Assembly: GCF_015352985.1 (NCBI RefSeq) | Contig: NZ_JACYXF010000007.1 | Span: 1 to 64,000 of the forward strand | Origin: Noviherbaspirillum malthae | GTDB taxonomy: Bacteria > Pseudomonadota > Gammaproteobacteria > Burkholderiales > Burkholderiaceae_D | Reading direction: 5' to 3' | Length of the DNA: 64,000 nucleotides | In this document: positions 63,691 through 64,000 of the stretch, one piece after another | Layout of the letters: every line of letters begins with the position of its first letter | Numbering within the stretch: the first letter of the stretch is position 1 | Notes under the pieces: model-generated | The model's database searches: none | What the model was told of the DNA's origin: nothing | Seen by the model: the letters and a program-made list of their open reading frames with translations, nothing else | Translations under genes and position numbers: made by a program

Positions 63691-64000
63691 ATGCAACGCA
63701 CCATGATTCCGCCCAAGCCCCAGTCGCAGCCCCAGCTTCGGGACGTGCTGCGCCAGTCGATCTGGGCCAGGGGATTGACGCCCGAGCAGATGGCGCGCGT
63801 CGAGGCGGAAACGGTGGAAACCTTCGTGCCCAAGGGCGGCTACGTCTGCCGCAAGGGCGAGCCGGTCGATGCCTGGCTGGGCATCGTCGAGGGACTGGCC
63901 AAGATGACCAATCTCTCACCCGAGGGCAAGTCGATCACCTTCACCGGCATGCAGGCCGGCGCATGGTTCGGCGAAGGATCGCTCCTGAAGAAGGAGCCTC
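63691..64000 (+). CDS. Crp/Fnr-family regulator, 5' part only
   Basis: The visible 103 codons encode the N-terminal cyclic-nucleotide-binding-type beta roll (ETFVPKGGYVCRKGEPVDAWLGIVEGL and TGMQAGAWFGEGSLLKKEP). No Fnr-type cysteines appear before residue 30, so it is not an oxygen-sensing Fnr. The DNA-binding part is beyond the window. The first Met at 63691 is taken as start; 63703 is an alternative, and no clear ribosome site is seen. Divergent from the acyl-CoA synthetase/Liv operon, it is the likely regulator of that operon. Confidence 0.8.
   Translation, partial: MQRTMIPPKPQSQPQLRDVLRQSIWARGLTPEQMARVEAETVETFVPKGGYVCRKGEPVDAWLGIVEGLAKMTNLSPEGKSITFTGMQAGAWFGEGSLLKKEP

Overview
The window looks like a high-GC betaproteobacterium of the order Burkholderiales, most likely family Oxalobacteraceae (Herbaspirillum / Noviherbaspirillum / Herminiimonas type). 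The reasons are the gene order argS - SPOR protein - dsbA, a LiuR-controlled leucine catabolic cluster next to aceK, the branched-chain ABC transporter cluster with CoA ligases, and the GC-rich codon use. This is inferred from family and order knowledge; no database search was possible.

Region 1 (1-3675) is a tandem duplication of an iteron-controlled plasmid-type replication module. Two TrfA-family initiators with identical proteins are each preceded by repeats of the form CGCTCG-N4-ACG and by a DnaA-box-like site. A 70-bp AT-rich stretch abuts a tandem of six repeats spaced about 22 bp. Region 2 (3800-20500) is ordinary chromosome: psiF, a candidate small RNA, a methyltransferase, an RsbRD-type histidine kinase, a Pat-like acyl-CoA synthetase/acetyltransferase, a subtilisin autotransporter, a diguanylate cyclase, argS, a SPOR protein, dsbA, an SDR and a BtuF-like protein.

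Region 3 (20779-44293) is a leucine/isovalerate catabolic supercluster: liuR with two palindromic operators, liuA, a thioesterase, aceK, a thiolase, acyl-CoA dehydrogenases and an acyl-CoA synthetase, then liuB, liuC, liuD and liuE. A complete biotin operon (bioA-F-D-B) lies between liuC and liuD, the gene for the biotin-carrying subunit of methylcrotonyl-CoA carboxylase. A RAYT transposase gene with an in-frame amber codon and its REP palindromes sits at 30270-30861.

Region 4 (44300-54200) holds small metabolic and repair genes (uracil-DNA glycosylase-like, YbaK, HCCA isomerase, dienoyl-CoA reductase/isomerase-like pair, TetR, nitronate monooxygenase, hpt). They are separated by four copies of a long hairpin-rich repeat (family B), with shorter families A and C. 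Region 5 (54270-64000) is a minus-strand cluster: a PaaK-like ligase, a five-component Liv ABC transporter and an acyl-CoA synthetase, divergent from a Crp/Fnr-type regulator cut by the window end. Repeat islands interrupt this operon twice.

The most unusual signals are the family B repeats, whose outer stems differ in sequence between copies yet stay perfectly self-complementary; a local flip from G-rich to C-rich + strand across several repeat islands, whatever the gene orientation; and the duplicated iteron/trfA replication module beside housekeeping genes.
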